Made by a program: the position numbers and the translations under genes. From Thiodiazotropha sp037384425 (GTDB lineage Bacteria > Pseudomonadota > Gammaproteobacteria > Chromatiales > Chromatiaceae), in NCBI GenBank assembly GCA_037384425.1, contig JARROA010000001.1, positions 186,001 to 250,000 of the forward strand: DNA of 64,000 nucleotides, read 5' to 3'. The notes under the pieces were generated by a model that saw only the letters and a list, made by a program, of their open reading frames with translations, was not told the origin of the DNA and searched no databases. Shown here piece by piece: positions 8,985-17,220 of this stretch (position 1 is its first letter; the number at the start of each line of letters is the position of its first letter).

Positions 8985-9139
8985 AGTGTTGAGTTTTTAG
9001 TTTTGAGTGGATGTATTCGCTTCGCTCACGGCGCTTTTATGTATGTCTCACCCTGTGCTCTTGTGGCGAAGAGACGAACATGAGCGCACAGGAACCGTAT
9101 TGCGGTTCCGACAACTCAAAACTCAACACTAAAAACTCA
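8985..9139. repeat. imperfect inverted-repeat element (MITE-like) downstream of tsaB
   Basis: The 24-nt AT-rich left arm at 8985-9008 (built from TTGAGT and TTTTTAGT words) is matched by a rearranged inverse arm at 9114-9139 (ACTCAAAACTCAACACT...). Between them sits a 7-bp hairpin GGAACCG-TATTG-CGGTTCC at 9091-9109. No ORF lies inside. Base composition of the arms differs sharply from the neighbouring genes. It could be a small non-autonomous repeat or a complex terminator region for the two convergent genes. Confidence 0.45.
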
Positions 9140-9215
9140 TAACTTATTTTACGATTGTTTCCATAACCCGAAGCCTGACTTCCCGTGGGCGGGCATGGCG
9201 GGTGATGCTGCAGCC

Positions 9216-12089
9216 CTACGAGGGGCGCTGCGACACCCGCGCGGTCGGTGCAGCCTGAGCCTGGCAGAGTGCGCGCAGTTGCGACTCCGGAATCGGCCGG
9301 CTCATGAGAAATCCCTGGGCGCTGCGAATACCGGCGTCCATCAGATGGCGTTTCTGCGCCTCTGTCTCGATACCCTCGGCGATGAGGTCGAGTCCGAGCT
9401 GATCGGTCAGCGTGATCAGCGAGGAGATGATGGCAATATCGTTGCGGCTCTCCGGCAGATCCTTGACGAAGAGCCGGTCGATCTTGATGATGTCGGCCGG
9501 TAACTGCTTGATGTATTTGAGCGAGGCATAGCCGGTGCCGAAGTCATCCACCGCCACCTTCACCCCCAGTTCGCGGATCTGCTGCAGTTTATTCAGACAG
9601 TCGTCGAAATCCTCGATGAAGGCGGTTTCCGTGATCTCCAGCAGGAGCCGCTCGGTTGGCATGTCGACCTGTCTTAGCATTTGGCTTATCGTGCTGACGA
9701 AGGCGGGATCTTTCAATTGTACGCTGGAAACATTGATCGAGACGTAGTCGAGCTCGATCCCGGCCTGTCGCCAGCGCAGGAAGTCTTCACAGGAGTGTTT
9801 CAGCACCCAGTTGCCCAAGGGTTCGATCAGGCCTGTCTGTTCCGCAATCGGAATGAATTCGTTCGGCAGCAGCAGTCCCTTGGATGGATGCTTCCAGCGG
9901 ATCAAGGCCTCCGCCCCCAGGATCTGTCCGCTTATCAGGTCGAAGCAGGGTTGATAGTGGATCTCGAAGGCCTTCTGCGTGAGGGCATCTATCAGGTGCT
10001 GTTCGGTCTCCAGTTCTTCCATCAGGCTTAATTGCAGCGCTTTGTTGAAGAAGGCATAGCTGCCCGGTTTGTGATGTTTCGCCTGGTACATGGCGGCATC
10101 GGCGTTCTTCAGCAGGTCGAGGAAATTTTCGCCATCCTGCGGGAACAGCGCGATGCCTTTGCTGGCGCTGATGCGAACACGTCGATTGCCCAGAATGAAG
10201 GGGTCGAGAAACACCCGGTCGAGGCGTTCGATGATCGACGGCAACTGTTCATTCAACACATGTCCGTTGGAAGCGAAGAGGAAGACGAATTCATCACCGG
10301 CGAAGCGGCTCAGTATGTCACGTCGACTGGTGAACTGTTTGAGGCGAGCCGCCAGTTCCACCAGCAGTTCATCTCCGGCTGCGTGTCCCATGGAGTCGTT
10401 GATCATCTTGAAACGATCGATATCCATGATCATGATGGCCAGCTGGTGATGATTTTCACCGGCGCGCACCAGCGCCTTTTCCGTTTCCCGCTTGATCAGT
10501 GTGCGGTTTGGCAGACGCGTCAACGGATCATGGAACGCCTGGTATTCGAGACTCTGACGCAGTCGGATGTTGGACAGCGAGGTGGCGAGAATGTCACAGA
10601 ACTGAGTCATGATGAAAAGTCGGTCCATGCCGCTGCCGATCAGCTCCCGCTGGTAGAGCGCTACGTAGGCGATCACGCTGTCCTTGATCATCGCCGGTAA
10701 CAGTTGCAGCTCCGATTCCTCGACGAATCCCAGTTCGCCGAGCAACGGCAACACCCGTATGGCTTCGGCGACACTGCCTTTCCAGGGTGTGGTGGGGAGA
10801 CGAATCTCTTCGACGGGATAGGATATGCTCTGTTCACTGTTGCGGTTGCCCTGGCGACAGACGCACTCGGTGTGTATCAGTTCGCCGGAACTCTCGATGT
10901 GGATAACGGCCATGCCTCTGGCCTTGGAGAACTGAGGCAGCGTGTCGAGAGTGACATGCAGTGCCTTGTGCAGAATCCCGGCATGCTGGAGTTTGTAGCT
11001 GAAGTCGATCAGCCCGGCCTGTTGATCGAAGCTGTTGCCAAGCTTCACGGTCATTTCGTTGAAGGCGTTACCGAGTTCTTCGAACTCGTCGTTGGAGTGG
11101 ATCTCGACCCGGGTGTTGAAGGCCCCTTTGGCCAGACGCCGGGTGCCTTCCAGCAGGCGTTCGAGCGGTACCAGGTTGCGCCTTATGGCGAAGATACTCA
11201 GCAGGATCACCAGGGACAGTGTGATGACACCGACCTGGATGAAAATCTTTTGGTAATCGTAAGCCGAGGCCATCACCACCCGGCTCGGCAGCGCCACCGC
11301 CACAGTCCATTTCTGGATCTGGTAGTGAGGGGCGAGAAACAGGGACCAATAGGCGGTGAAGAACTGCCCGTCATCGTCTCCCTGGGACCAGACGAACTGT
11401 TGGGTGTTATGGATGGCGATACGGCCGACCAGGTCGGCCAGCCAGGGCATCTCATAGGGTTTGTTGCAATAGAGGGGAACGCCGGTTTCATGGAGTACGC
11501 AGATCAGCTCCCGGCGTTCCTGGAGCTGGGTTTTGTCGATCAGGTTTGCGATGTCGAGGCGGGCGCCGAGCAGACTGCCCGTCGGGTCCTTGCCGTTGAT
11601 GGGGATGAACAGGAACAGATTGGGGGGCGGTCCGCTTTCCCTGCCGGCCAGAAGCAGCAACATGGCCTTGCCCGGGATACGTTGTTCATGCACCCGCCGG
11701 ATCAAAGACCGGCCATCGACTTCCAGTTTTCCACTCAAGGTCGATATTTCGCCCTGATTGCCCAGCAGAAACAGGGCATCGAATGTCTTCGCCTCTGCGA
11801 TGCCGTCGTCTGTGGTGAGTGACTTCAGCGTCGGGCGAAAGCCGGCATGTAGATTTTCCGCGATCAGCTCCAGCTGATCCTTTGTGTACTGCAGGCGCTG
11901 GAAGATGTCCATGCCGATCATTTTCGCTGAGAGGCGGATCTCTTCGCTGTTCTGCGTCACCAGCTGGCTTCTGATCTGATAAAGAGTGAGACCGGCGAGC
12001 AGCAGCAGAGGAATGATCGCGGCACTGATGAAGAGCAGGGCGATACGTCTGGAGACGCGGTTGGTGAGTATGTTCCGGGTCAGCGGCAT
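9216..12089 (-). CDS. membrane-bound GGDEF-EAL cyclic-di-GMP protein with periplasmic sensor
   Basis: This 957-residue protein is predicted to make or break cyclic di-GMP. TM1 is at about residues 15-35, a Cache-like periplasmic sensor domain fills about 40-275, TM2 follows near 280-300, and a HAMP domain (FNTRVEIHSNDEFEELGNAF) leads to a GAF-like segment. The GGDEF domain begins near residue 530 (HDPLTRLPNRTLI) and carries AGDEF at 597-601, an active-site variant seen in functional cyclases. The EAL domain has GAEALIRWKHP (EAL near 727), DDFGTGYASL and the downstream lysine motif, so it looks intact for phosphodiesterase activity. It follows a pseudopilin-like gene by 2 nt and must be cotranscribed with it. 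The net direction of activity cannot be decided from sequence. Confidence 0.93.
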   Translation of the reverse strand: MPLTRNILTNRVSRRIALLFISAAIIPLLLLAGLTLYQIRSQLVTQNSEEIRLSAKMIGMDIFQRLQYTKDQLELIAENLHAGFRPTLKSLTTDDGIAEAKTFDALFLLGNQGEISTLSGKLEVDGRSLIRRVHEQRIPGKAMLLLLAGRESGPPPNLFLFIPINGKDPTGSLLGARLDIANLIDKTQLQERRELICVLHETGVPLYCNKPYEMPWLADLVGRIAIHNTQQFVWSQGDDDGQFFTAYWSLFLAPHYQIQKWTVAVALPSRVVMASAYDYQKIFIQVGVITLSLVILLSIFAIRRNLVPLERLLEGTRRLAKGAFNTRVEIHSNDEFEELGNAFNEMTVKLGNSFDQQAGLIDFSYKLQHAGILHKALHVTLDTLPQFSKARGMAVIHIESSGELIHTECVCRQGNRNSEQSISYPVEEIRLPTTPWKGSVAEAIRVLPLLGELGFVEESELQLLPAMIKDSVIAYVALYQRELIGSGMDRLFIMTQFCDILATSLSNIRLRQSLEYQAFHDPLTRLPNRTLIKRETEKALVRAGENHHQLAIMIMDIDRFKMINDSMGHAAGDELLVELAARLKQFTSRRDILSRFAGDEFVFLFASNGHVLNEQLPSIIERLDRVFLDPFILGNRRVRISASKGIALFPQDGENFLDLLKNADAAMYQAKHHKPGSYAFFNKALQLSLMEELETEQHLIDALTQKAFEIHYQPCFDLISGQILGAEALIRWKHPSKGLLLPNEFIPIAEQTGLIEPLGNWVLKHSCEDFLRWRQAGIELDYVSINVSSVQLKDPAFVSTISQMLRQVDMPTERLLLEITETAFIEDFDDCLNKLQQIRELGVKVAVDDFGTGYASLKYIKQLPADIIKIDRLFVKDLPESRNDIAIISSLITLTDQLGLDLIAEGIETEAQKRHLMDAGIRSAQGFLMSRPIPESQLRALCQAQAAPTARVSQRPS

Positions 12090-12091
12090 GC

Positions 12092-12550
12092 TCAGTATTC
12101 CCTGCCGTATCCGTAATAGGTGCCGTTATTGGCGCGCACAATGTCGTCCCGGCTGGAAGCGGCGGTCAATGGCGGAGCCGAGGCGCCGTCTTCGCCCATG
12201 CTGTAGAGATCGAAATCGGAATTGATCGGTACCAGGCTGTGGTCTTTTCGTTGTTGCCCTTGTGCCTTATTTACAGCGCCTTCGATGCGCAGATATTGAT
12301 AGGGATTGCCCCAGGGATCGAGTAATTCGATGCCCAGTTCCTCGAGTGTGTCGGGGTAGGAGCCCGTATCCAGCTTGTAGTTCTCGATGGTGAGCTCGAT
12401 CTGTTTCATCTCATGAACCACCCGACCCACCTGAGTGGTCTCCACATAACCCTGGTAGGCGGGTATGGCGATGGCCGTTATGATGCTGAGAACGGCGGCG
12501 GCAAGCATCAGCTCCACGAGCGAGTAGCCATTAGCTTGACTATGACGCAC
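12092..12550 (-). CDS. type II secretion/type IV pilin-like prepilin (GspG-like)
   Basis: The product has 152 residues with a short basic leader and a class III signal peptide: G8|YSLVELMLAAAVLSIITAI, with Glu at position +5 of the mature form, cleaved and methylated by prepilin peptidase. The globular part resembles GspG major pseudopilins, with YPDTLEELG, LDPWGNPYQY and DLYSMGEDG, the last being the calcium-site region of GspG. The start is GTG at 12550. Unusually it is not in a gsp or pil operon; the next gene, 2 nt on, is a GGDEF-EAL regulator. It may be an orphan pseudopilin used by a secretion or pilus machine encoded elsewhere. Confidence 0.85.
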   Translation of the reverse strand: MRHSQANGYSLVELMLAAAVLSIITAIAIPAYQGYVETTQVGRVVHEMKQIELTIENYKLDTGSYPDTLEELGIELLDPWGNPYQYLRIEGAVNKAQGQQRKDHSLVPINSDFDLYSMGEDGASAPPLTAASSRDDIVRANNGTYYGYGREY

Positions 12551-12777
12551 GGTGAATCTCGTTTATAGGCGGATTGTCCATACAGGCGGTTGCATGCGGG
12601 CATACGGGCCGATGCTCCTATGAGCCGGTATGCTGGGTGTCTACTCAGGACAGGGCTGTCCGCGCGCCGATCCTAACTCTGCTATCGGCTGGAATTTTTG
12701 AATCTTTACATTTTCCTGAAATTCGTAGTCGGTAGGGAGTGTGCCTGGTCGCAGGCAAAGGAGTGACGTGGCCCTGG

Positions 12778-13305
12778 TCAGAATCCGATGCCGATGCCGA
12801 CGCCACCCCAGGAGCGCCCCCCGGAGCCGACGCCGAGACCGAAGTTGACCCGCGGCGATGCCTGGCGCTCGCTCTGTTCCGGCCACAGCACCAGTTCGTC
12901 GGCTTGCAGGACGGGGAAGGTGTAGGTGGCTTCGCCGACCTGGCCCTCGCGTCTTTCCGCAAGCCTGCCGGTTGCCGTCACCTGTCTGCCCTTGCGATAG
13001 TCCACACTCTCCAGGTAGCCGGTCTTTTGGGCGATGAAACGGCCCGTGGGGGAGGCGGACACATCGGGCCGTCCGTTCGATTTCAACGGATAGGCGAGGA
13101 TCTGCAGTTCGGTGGTCTCGGCCAGATTGCTGGTCTCCACGATCACGCCTCCCCACTGAATCGGCTTTTGGGTCGTTACCTCGGTCGAGGCGGCCTGGGT
13201 CGGGGTGATGGCGCGCTCTGCGTTTTCGGCGACCTTGGGTGAGGTGGCGCATCCGATCAGAAGCAGTGGCATCAGAGAGGCAGTCAGCGCAATCAGTCGT
13301 CGCAT
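12778..13305 (-). CDS. Slp family outer-membrane lipoprotein (second copy)
   Basis: This 175-residue lipoprotein has a signal peptide ending in the lipobox LLIG-C19. The body is of the Slp/YeaY family: IQWGGVIVETSNLAETTELQ, LQILAYPL, GRFIAQKTGYLESVDYRKG and a VTATG strand, then a glycine-rich tail (GVGSGGRSWGGVGIGIGF). Slp proteins are starvation- or acid-induced outer-membrane lipoproteins of unclear mechanism. It lies 6 nt downstream of a second Slp gene, so the two are an operon and probably arose by duplication; they differ strongly at the C-terminus. Confidence 0.87.
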   Translation of the reverse strand: MRRLIALTASLMPLLLIGCATSPKVAENAERAITPTQAASTEVTTQKPIQWGGVIVETSNLAETTELQILAYPLKSNGRPDVSASPTGRFIAQKTGYLESVDYRKGRQVTATGRLAERREGQVGEATYTFPVLQADELVLWPEQSERQASPRVNFGLGVGSGGRSWGGVGIGIGF

Positions 13306-13311
13306 CGTGGA

Positions 13312-13857
13312 TCACCAGTAGTAGGGATACCTACGCCAGTAGGGGTAGGGGTAGAAGAAGGGGTCGTAAAAGGGATCGTAGTAGTAGTGGGGTGGATAGT
13401 TCTTGACCTCGGGCCATAGGTGGTAGGCTTTCACGTCGACCACCGGGTAGGGATAGGGGTAGTTGCCCACCGGCTGTTCGACGACATTCTTGACGGTGCC
13501 GCTGACGGTCAAGAGGCGGTCCTTCGGATACTCCTCGGGTTCCAGGAAGCCCGGGATGCGCGCGATGAAGCGTCCGCGACTCTTGCTGTCCGCGATCGGT
13601 TTGCCGTCCGTGCTCAGTTCCCGCGAGAGGACCTCGATGAGGGTCTGCTCCGTCTCGTTTCGGACCGAGATGATGTTACCACCCCAGCGGACCTCGCTGC
13701 CGGCGAATTTCGCGTCACTCTGCTGTTGCACCTCTTCCACCCGCACATCGCCGGCGGGAGCGGTGCGAATCAGCTCGGGGATATTGGAGGCGCAACCGGC
13801 CAACATCAGCGCCAGCAGCGTTACGAGTGTATTGCAAAAGGTGTAGGGCTTGTTCAT
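13312..13857 (-). CDS. Slp family outer-membrane lipoprotein (first copy)
   Basis: The start at 13857 (MNKPYTFCNTL) is chosen because it gives a clean lipoprotein signal with lipobox LMLAG-C; the longer GTG start at 13908 would spoil it. The mature protein matches Slp: VRWGGNIISVRNETEQTLIE, LSRELSTDGKPIADSKS, GRFIARIPGFLEPEEYPKD and LLTVSGTV. The last 45 residues are extremely rich in Tyr and Pro (YPYPYPV, HYYYDPFYDPFFYPYPYW), a tail seen in several gammaproteobacterial Slp homologues. It is followed 6 nt later by the other Slp gene. Function is only known at family level. Confidence 0.87.
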   Translation of the reverse strand: MNKPYTFCNTLVTLLALMLAGCASNIPELIRTAPAGDVRVEEVQQQSDAKFAGSEVRWGGNIISVRNETEQTLIEVLSRELSTDGKPIADSKSRGRFIARIPGFLEPEEYPKDRLLTVSGTVKNVVEQPVGNYPYPYPVVDVKAYHLWPEVKNYPPHYYYDPFYDPFFYPYPYWRRYPYYW

Positions 13858-13962
13858 GTCGTCTGCCACCTGCTCCATGAGGATGCCCGCTCTTAGCAGA
13901 ACGAACACTCCATTCGACCCGACAGTGCCCTATAAATTCCCCGTAGTGGGGAGCAGGCACGG

Positions 13963-14967
13963 CTACCGGATGATGCGCTCTTTTTGCGCCTCCTCCTGGA
14001 AATAATAGTCGTAATTCTTGTGCAGGTGATTGGTGAACGACCAGGCTTCGCTGTAGGAGAGACCGCTGTCCTTGGGCAGAATAACCTTGATGTAGAGATT
14101 GTTATCCTGTTTCTTCAGCGCCGTCAGTTTGCGGTCGAGATTCTTGCGCGAAATGCGTTGAAACGCGCTGTCGCCCGGCCCTTTGTAGTCGATTCGATAG
14201 TTGCCCCCGACCTTGGCGTAGCGCACCTCCACCAAGGTCTTGCCCTTGGGCGTGCGGGCCGGGCGCACCAGCTTGTCGTATTTGATCTTCAGATCGGAGA
14301 AATCGGTTTTCAGCTCGGTCAGCTCCTGGGAGGTGGCCTCGCTGTCGGCCAGGGCCGCGATCAGGGCCGCCTCCTGTTCGCTGAAGGAGCTACGCAGGGC
14401 CTCCAGGTCGGCCTGGGTCATCGCCTGCTGCTGCCGGGCCTGGTCGAGGTCGCCGCTCAGGCGTTCGACATTGCGGTCGGCCTGGGTCAGTTGGGAGGTC
14501 AGCTGTTCGCTCTCCCGGGTGAGGCGGGTGATCTGGCTGTTCAGTGCCTCCTGCTCGCGGTTGAGACTGGAGATCTGGGTGTTCAGTGTGTCCTTCTCGC
14601 GATTGAGACTGGTGATCTGATGGCGCTGGCTGGCGATCGCCGCCTCCTGCTGTTCGGCGTTCTCTTCCATGCGCATCATCTGCATGCGCAGCATGGAGAG
14701 CTCATACTCCCGGGCGATCAGCTTCTCCTCCAGGGTGGCGTTCTCCTCGCCGGTGGTGCGTGCCAGCTCCGCCGCCTGCTGTTCCGCCTCCATGGTGGCG
14801 CGCAACTGGCTCAGCAGCTCCATGTTGCGCAGCAGCAGGATCACCATGGCGAGCATGAAGATCATCACGATCACGGTCATGATGTCGGTGAAGGAGGGCC
14901 AGAAGCTGTCCTCCCCCTGACCGTCCCGCTGGTTGAGCCGCAGATCGATGAATCCGCCGTCCATCAA
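13963..14967 (-). CDS. MotB/ZorB-like membrane protein with long coiled coil, no OmpA domain
   Basis: This 334-residue protein begins with a short cytoplasmic segment, then one membrane helix (about 24-46) of the MotB/TolR type: FWPSFTDIMTVIVMIFML, in which D28 sits where the proton-carrying aspartate of MotB lies. Residues about 50-230 are an uninterrupted coiled coil with repeated SLNREKDTLN/SLNREQEALN units. The last 100 residues form a small alpha/beta domain (KVGGNYRIDYKGPG, LYIKVILPKDSGLSYSEAW) that looks more like an ExbD/TolR periplasmic domain than an OmpA peptidoglycan-binding domain. It overlaps the MotA/ExbB-like gene by 4 nt (ATGA), so the two are translationally coupled and surely form one proton-driven complex. 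The process it drives is not known to me. Confidence 0.75.
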   Translation of the reverse strand: MMDGGFIDLRLNQRDGQGEDSFWPSFTDIMTVIVMIFMLAMVILLLRNMELLSQLRATMEAEQQAAELARTTGEENATLEEKLIAREYELSMLRMQMMRMEENAEQQEAAIASQRHQITSLNREKDTLNTQISSLNREQEALNSQITRLTRESEQLTSQLTQADRNVERLSGDLDQARQQQAMTQADLEALRSSFSEQEAALIAALADSEATSQELTELKTDFSDLKIKYDKLVRPARTPKGKTLVEVRYAKVGGNYRIDYKGPGDSAFQRISRKNLDRKLTALKKQDNNLYIKVILPKDSGLSYSEAWSFTNHLHKNYDYYFQEEAQKERIIR

Positions 14968-15893
14968 TCGTCCTCGTGCAGGCGGAAGCCGGCCTTGAGG
15001 ATATGCTTGATCTCGGCCATGTCCTCATGCATCGCTTCGCTCCGCTCCTGGTAGCTTTGCAGGGTCTCCTGTACCCGCTGCTCGACCGTCTCCAGGCCCT
15101 CCTGGGAGGTTTTCATCTGGCTCACCAGGCCCTGCAGCGAGCGCACCAGGCCGGTGAATTCGTACAGCGCGCTGTCGGTCTGCACCTGGAAACGGGGCAG
15201 CAGCTCGTTGACGGTGACCTGTTCCACGGCGCTGATCAGGTTGGTCTGTACATCACTCAGCTTGAGATTGAAGTAGCCGAAGAAGATGAAGCAGACGATG
15301 GCGGTAATGGTGGTGGATAGCGCGGTCGACATGCCGTGCACCACCATGCCCATGCCGCCCACGTTGACCGAGGTGGCGAGCAGGTCCGAGGCGCCGATGA
15401 GGGCGATGGAGAGGGAGACGATGGTGCCGAAGACGCCGGTCAGTATGAGGATGTTGTTGATGAACTTCGGCAGGCTGTTACGGGTGCTCTCGTTGGCCAC
15501 CAGGGTGGAGGCCAGCGAGCCGTGGTTGATCGGGCAGTTGGCCTTGTAGAGCCCCTGCATGGTGCGGTAGCGGTTGGCGATGATGGCCTTCTTGTGGATC
15601 CGGTTCAGGGGATCCTGCTCGCCCTCGCGCAGATTGCGCAGGAAGCGGATCAGCGCATTCTCCTCCTGGGCGTAGTGGAGAAAGATGGTGATCATGCGTA
15701 GGATGCCGATGGCGAACAGGCCGACGATGGCACCGTTGATGATCAGTCCCGTGGGGGTCAGCTGATCTCGGAAGTAGACCTGGTTGATGAATTCGAATCG
15801 CCACACCATCAGAGCGGCGATGATGGCGGAGAGGACGATCATCCGGATCAGCACGTTGCGGCTGAAATTGCGGCGTAGCTGTATGCTTCCCAA
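14964..15893 (-). CDS. MotA/TolQ/ExbB-like proton channel protein
   Basis: I place the start at TTG 15893 because an AGGAG Shine-Dalgarno lies 8 nt before it and translation gives a natural N-terminus (MGSIQLRRNFSRN); the open frame further upstream is antisense to the glycerate kinase gene. The 309-residue product has TM1 at 14-31, TM2 at 48-71, a cytoplasmic loop, TM3 at 147-168 and TM4 at 183-208. TM3/TM4 (LTGVFGTIVSLSIALIG, GMSTALSTTITAIVCFIF) are the conserved proton-channel helices of the MotA/TolQ/ExbB family. The C-terminal 100 residues are helical and cytoplasmic, as in ZorA or MotA. Its partner is the coupled MotB-like gene. No flagellar, TonB or Tol genes adjoin. Confidence 0.85.
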   Translation of the reverse strand: MGSIQLRRNFSRNVLIRMIVLSAIIAALMVWRFEFINQVYFRDQLTPTGLIINGAIVGLFAIGILRMITIFLHYAQEENALIRFLRNLREGEQDPLNRIHKKAIIANRYRTMQGLYKANCPINHGSLASTLVANESTRNSLPKFINNILILTGVFGTIVSLSIALIGASDLLATSVNVGGMGMVVHGMSTALSTTITAIVCFIFFGYFNLKLSDVQTNLISAVEQVTVNELLPRFQVQTDSALYEFTGLVRSLQGLVSQMKTSQEGLETVEQRVQETLQSYQERSEAMHEDMAEIKHILKAGFRLHEDD

Positions 15894-15972
15894 CGCTGTG
15901 CTCCTGGGGCGATAGACGGTATATAGCCAATTTAGAAACGGTATAAAACGCTGACAGTGTAACTCAGCCCAA

Positions 15973-17220
15973 ATGAAACAAGAAAGCAACAGTGCACAAC
16001 ATCGCTCTGGCCTAGCCGAGATTTTCCAGGCCGCCCTGGCCCGGGTGGAGGGAGCGGCGGCGATCGCCGCCTGGCTGCGGGTGCATCCGCTCGAGGGGGA
16101 ACGGCGATTGGTGGCCATCGGCAAGGCGGCCCAGTCGATGGCCGACGGCGCGGCTCGGGTGCTGGGTGATCTCATCGTTCAGGGGCTGATCATCAGCAAA
16201 CAGGGCCATCTCGACCAGGCGGTCTGTGACCGGCGTGGTTGGGAGTGTATCGAGGCCGCCCATCCGGTACCCGACGCCAACAGCCTGTATGCGGGCGAGC
16301 GTCTGCTGGAATTTCTGGACGAGCCTGATGAGCGCCCCTTGCTGTTTCTCCTCTCCGGCGGCGCTTCCAGCCTGGTGGAGGCCCAGGTGGCCGGGGTCGA
16401 TCTCGAGTTTATCGCCCGCTGCAATCGTTGGTTACTGGCCAGCGGGCTCGATATCGTGCAGATGAATCTGATCCGCAAGGGGCTCTCCCGCATCAAGGGG
16501 GGTGGTCTGCTGGCCCACCTGGCCGGGCGGGAGGTGCACGCCCTGGCCATTTCGGACGTGCCGGGTGACCGCCCCGCGGCCATCGGTTCCGGTCTGCTGG
16601 TGCCCGAGCCCGAACTGGCGCGGCAGCTTGCCGAGATGGCGCTGCCGGAGTGGCTGCGTGAGCGGCTGCAGGAGGGCCTGGAGCAGCGTCAGGCTCCGCC
16701 GCCGCATCCACCGGCCGTGCAGATCGTGGCCAATCTGGATCTGGCCCGGCAGGCCGCCGCCGCCCGGGCGCGCGAACTGGGTTTCAGGGTCCGTCTGCAT
16801 GACGAGTTCCTCGAGGGGGATGCCGCCGAGGCGGGACGACGACTGGCCCGGGAGTTGCTGGATGGGCCACCCGGGGTCTCGATATGGGGTGGCGAGACCA
16901 CTGTCGAGCTGCCGCCGCAGCCGGGACAGGGTGGGCGCAACCAGCACCTGGCCCTGGCCGCCGCCAGCGTGCTCGCCGGCAATCACCACTGCTACCTGCT
17001 GGCGGCGGGTACCGACGGTACGGATGGCCCCACCGATGATGCCGGCGCCCTGGTCGACGGTCAGACCCTGAGTCGGGGAGAGCTGGAGGGACAGGATGCC
17101 GCACGAGCCCTGGCCGCCGCCGACGCGGGTCGCTTCCTGGAAGCGAGCGGGGACCTGATCACCACCGGCCCGACCGGTACCAATGTGATGGACCTGGTGA
17201 TCGGGCTGAAGATCTCATGA
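15973..17220 (+). CDS. glycerate 2-kinase, type-2 family (GckA/TtuD, MOFRL)
   Basis: This 415-residue cytoplasmic enzyme should phosphorylate D-glycerate to 2-phosphoglycerate with ATP, feeding photorespiratory, serine-cycle or hydroxypyruvate carbon into glycolysis. It has the DUF4147 domain (LVAIGKAAQSMADGAARVLG, LFLLSGGASSLVEAQVAGV, LIRKGLSRIKGGGLL, ISDVPGDRPAAIGSGL) and the C-terminal MOFRL domain (GGRNQHLALAAA, GTDGTDGPTDDAGALVD, TGPTGTNVMDLVIGL). Length fits the family. It is divergent from the proton-channel gene and overlaps the following DUF455 gene by 4 nt, so these are cotranscribed, although a functional link is unclear. Confidence 0.92.
   Translation: MKQESNSAQHRSGLAEIFQAALARVEGAAAIAAWLRVHPLEGERRLVAIGKAAQSMADGAARVLGDLIVQGLIISKQGHLDQAVCDRRGWECIEAAHPVPDANSLYAGERLLEFLDEPDERPLLFLLSGGASSLVEAQVAGVDLEFIARCNRWLLASGLDIVQMNLIRKGLSRIKGGGLLAHLAGREVHALAISDVPGDRPAAIGSGLLVPEPELARQLAEMALPEWLRERLQEGLEQRQAPPPHPPAVQIVANLDLARQAAAARARELGFRVRLHDEFLEGDAAEAGRRLARELLDGPPGVSIWGGETTVELPPQPGQGGRNQHLALAAASVLAGNHHCYLLAAGTDGTDGPTDDAGALVDGQTLSRGELEGQDAARALAAADAGRFLEASGDLITTGPTGTNVMDLVIGLKIS

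Noticed and set aside
10704..11822. 372-residue antisense ORF over the GGDEF-EAL gene
   Set aside because: Lies opposite a gene with clear HAMP and sensor domains; no own start signal.
12641..13315. 224-residue ORF out of frame over the second Slp gene
   Set aside because: The Slp frame has a lipobox and family motifs; this one has neither.
13963..15893. Zorya defence system
   Set aside because: ZorA/ZorB-like topology is present but there are no zorC/zorD or zorE genes and the MotB-like protein lacks the OmpA domain.
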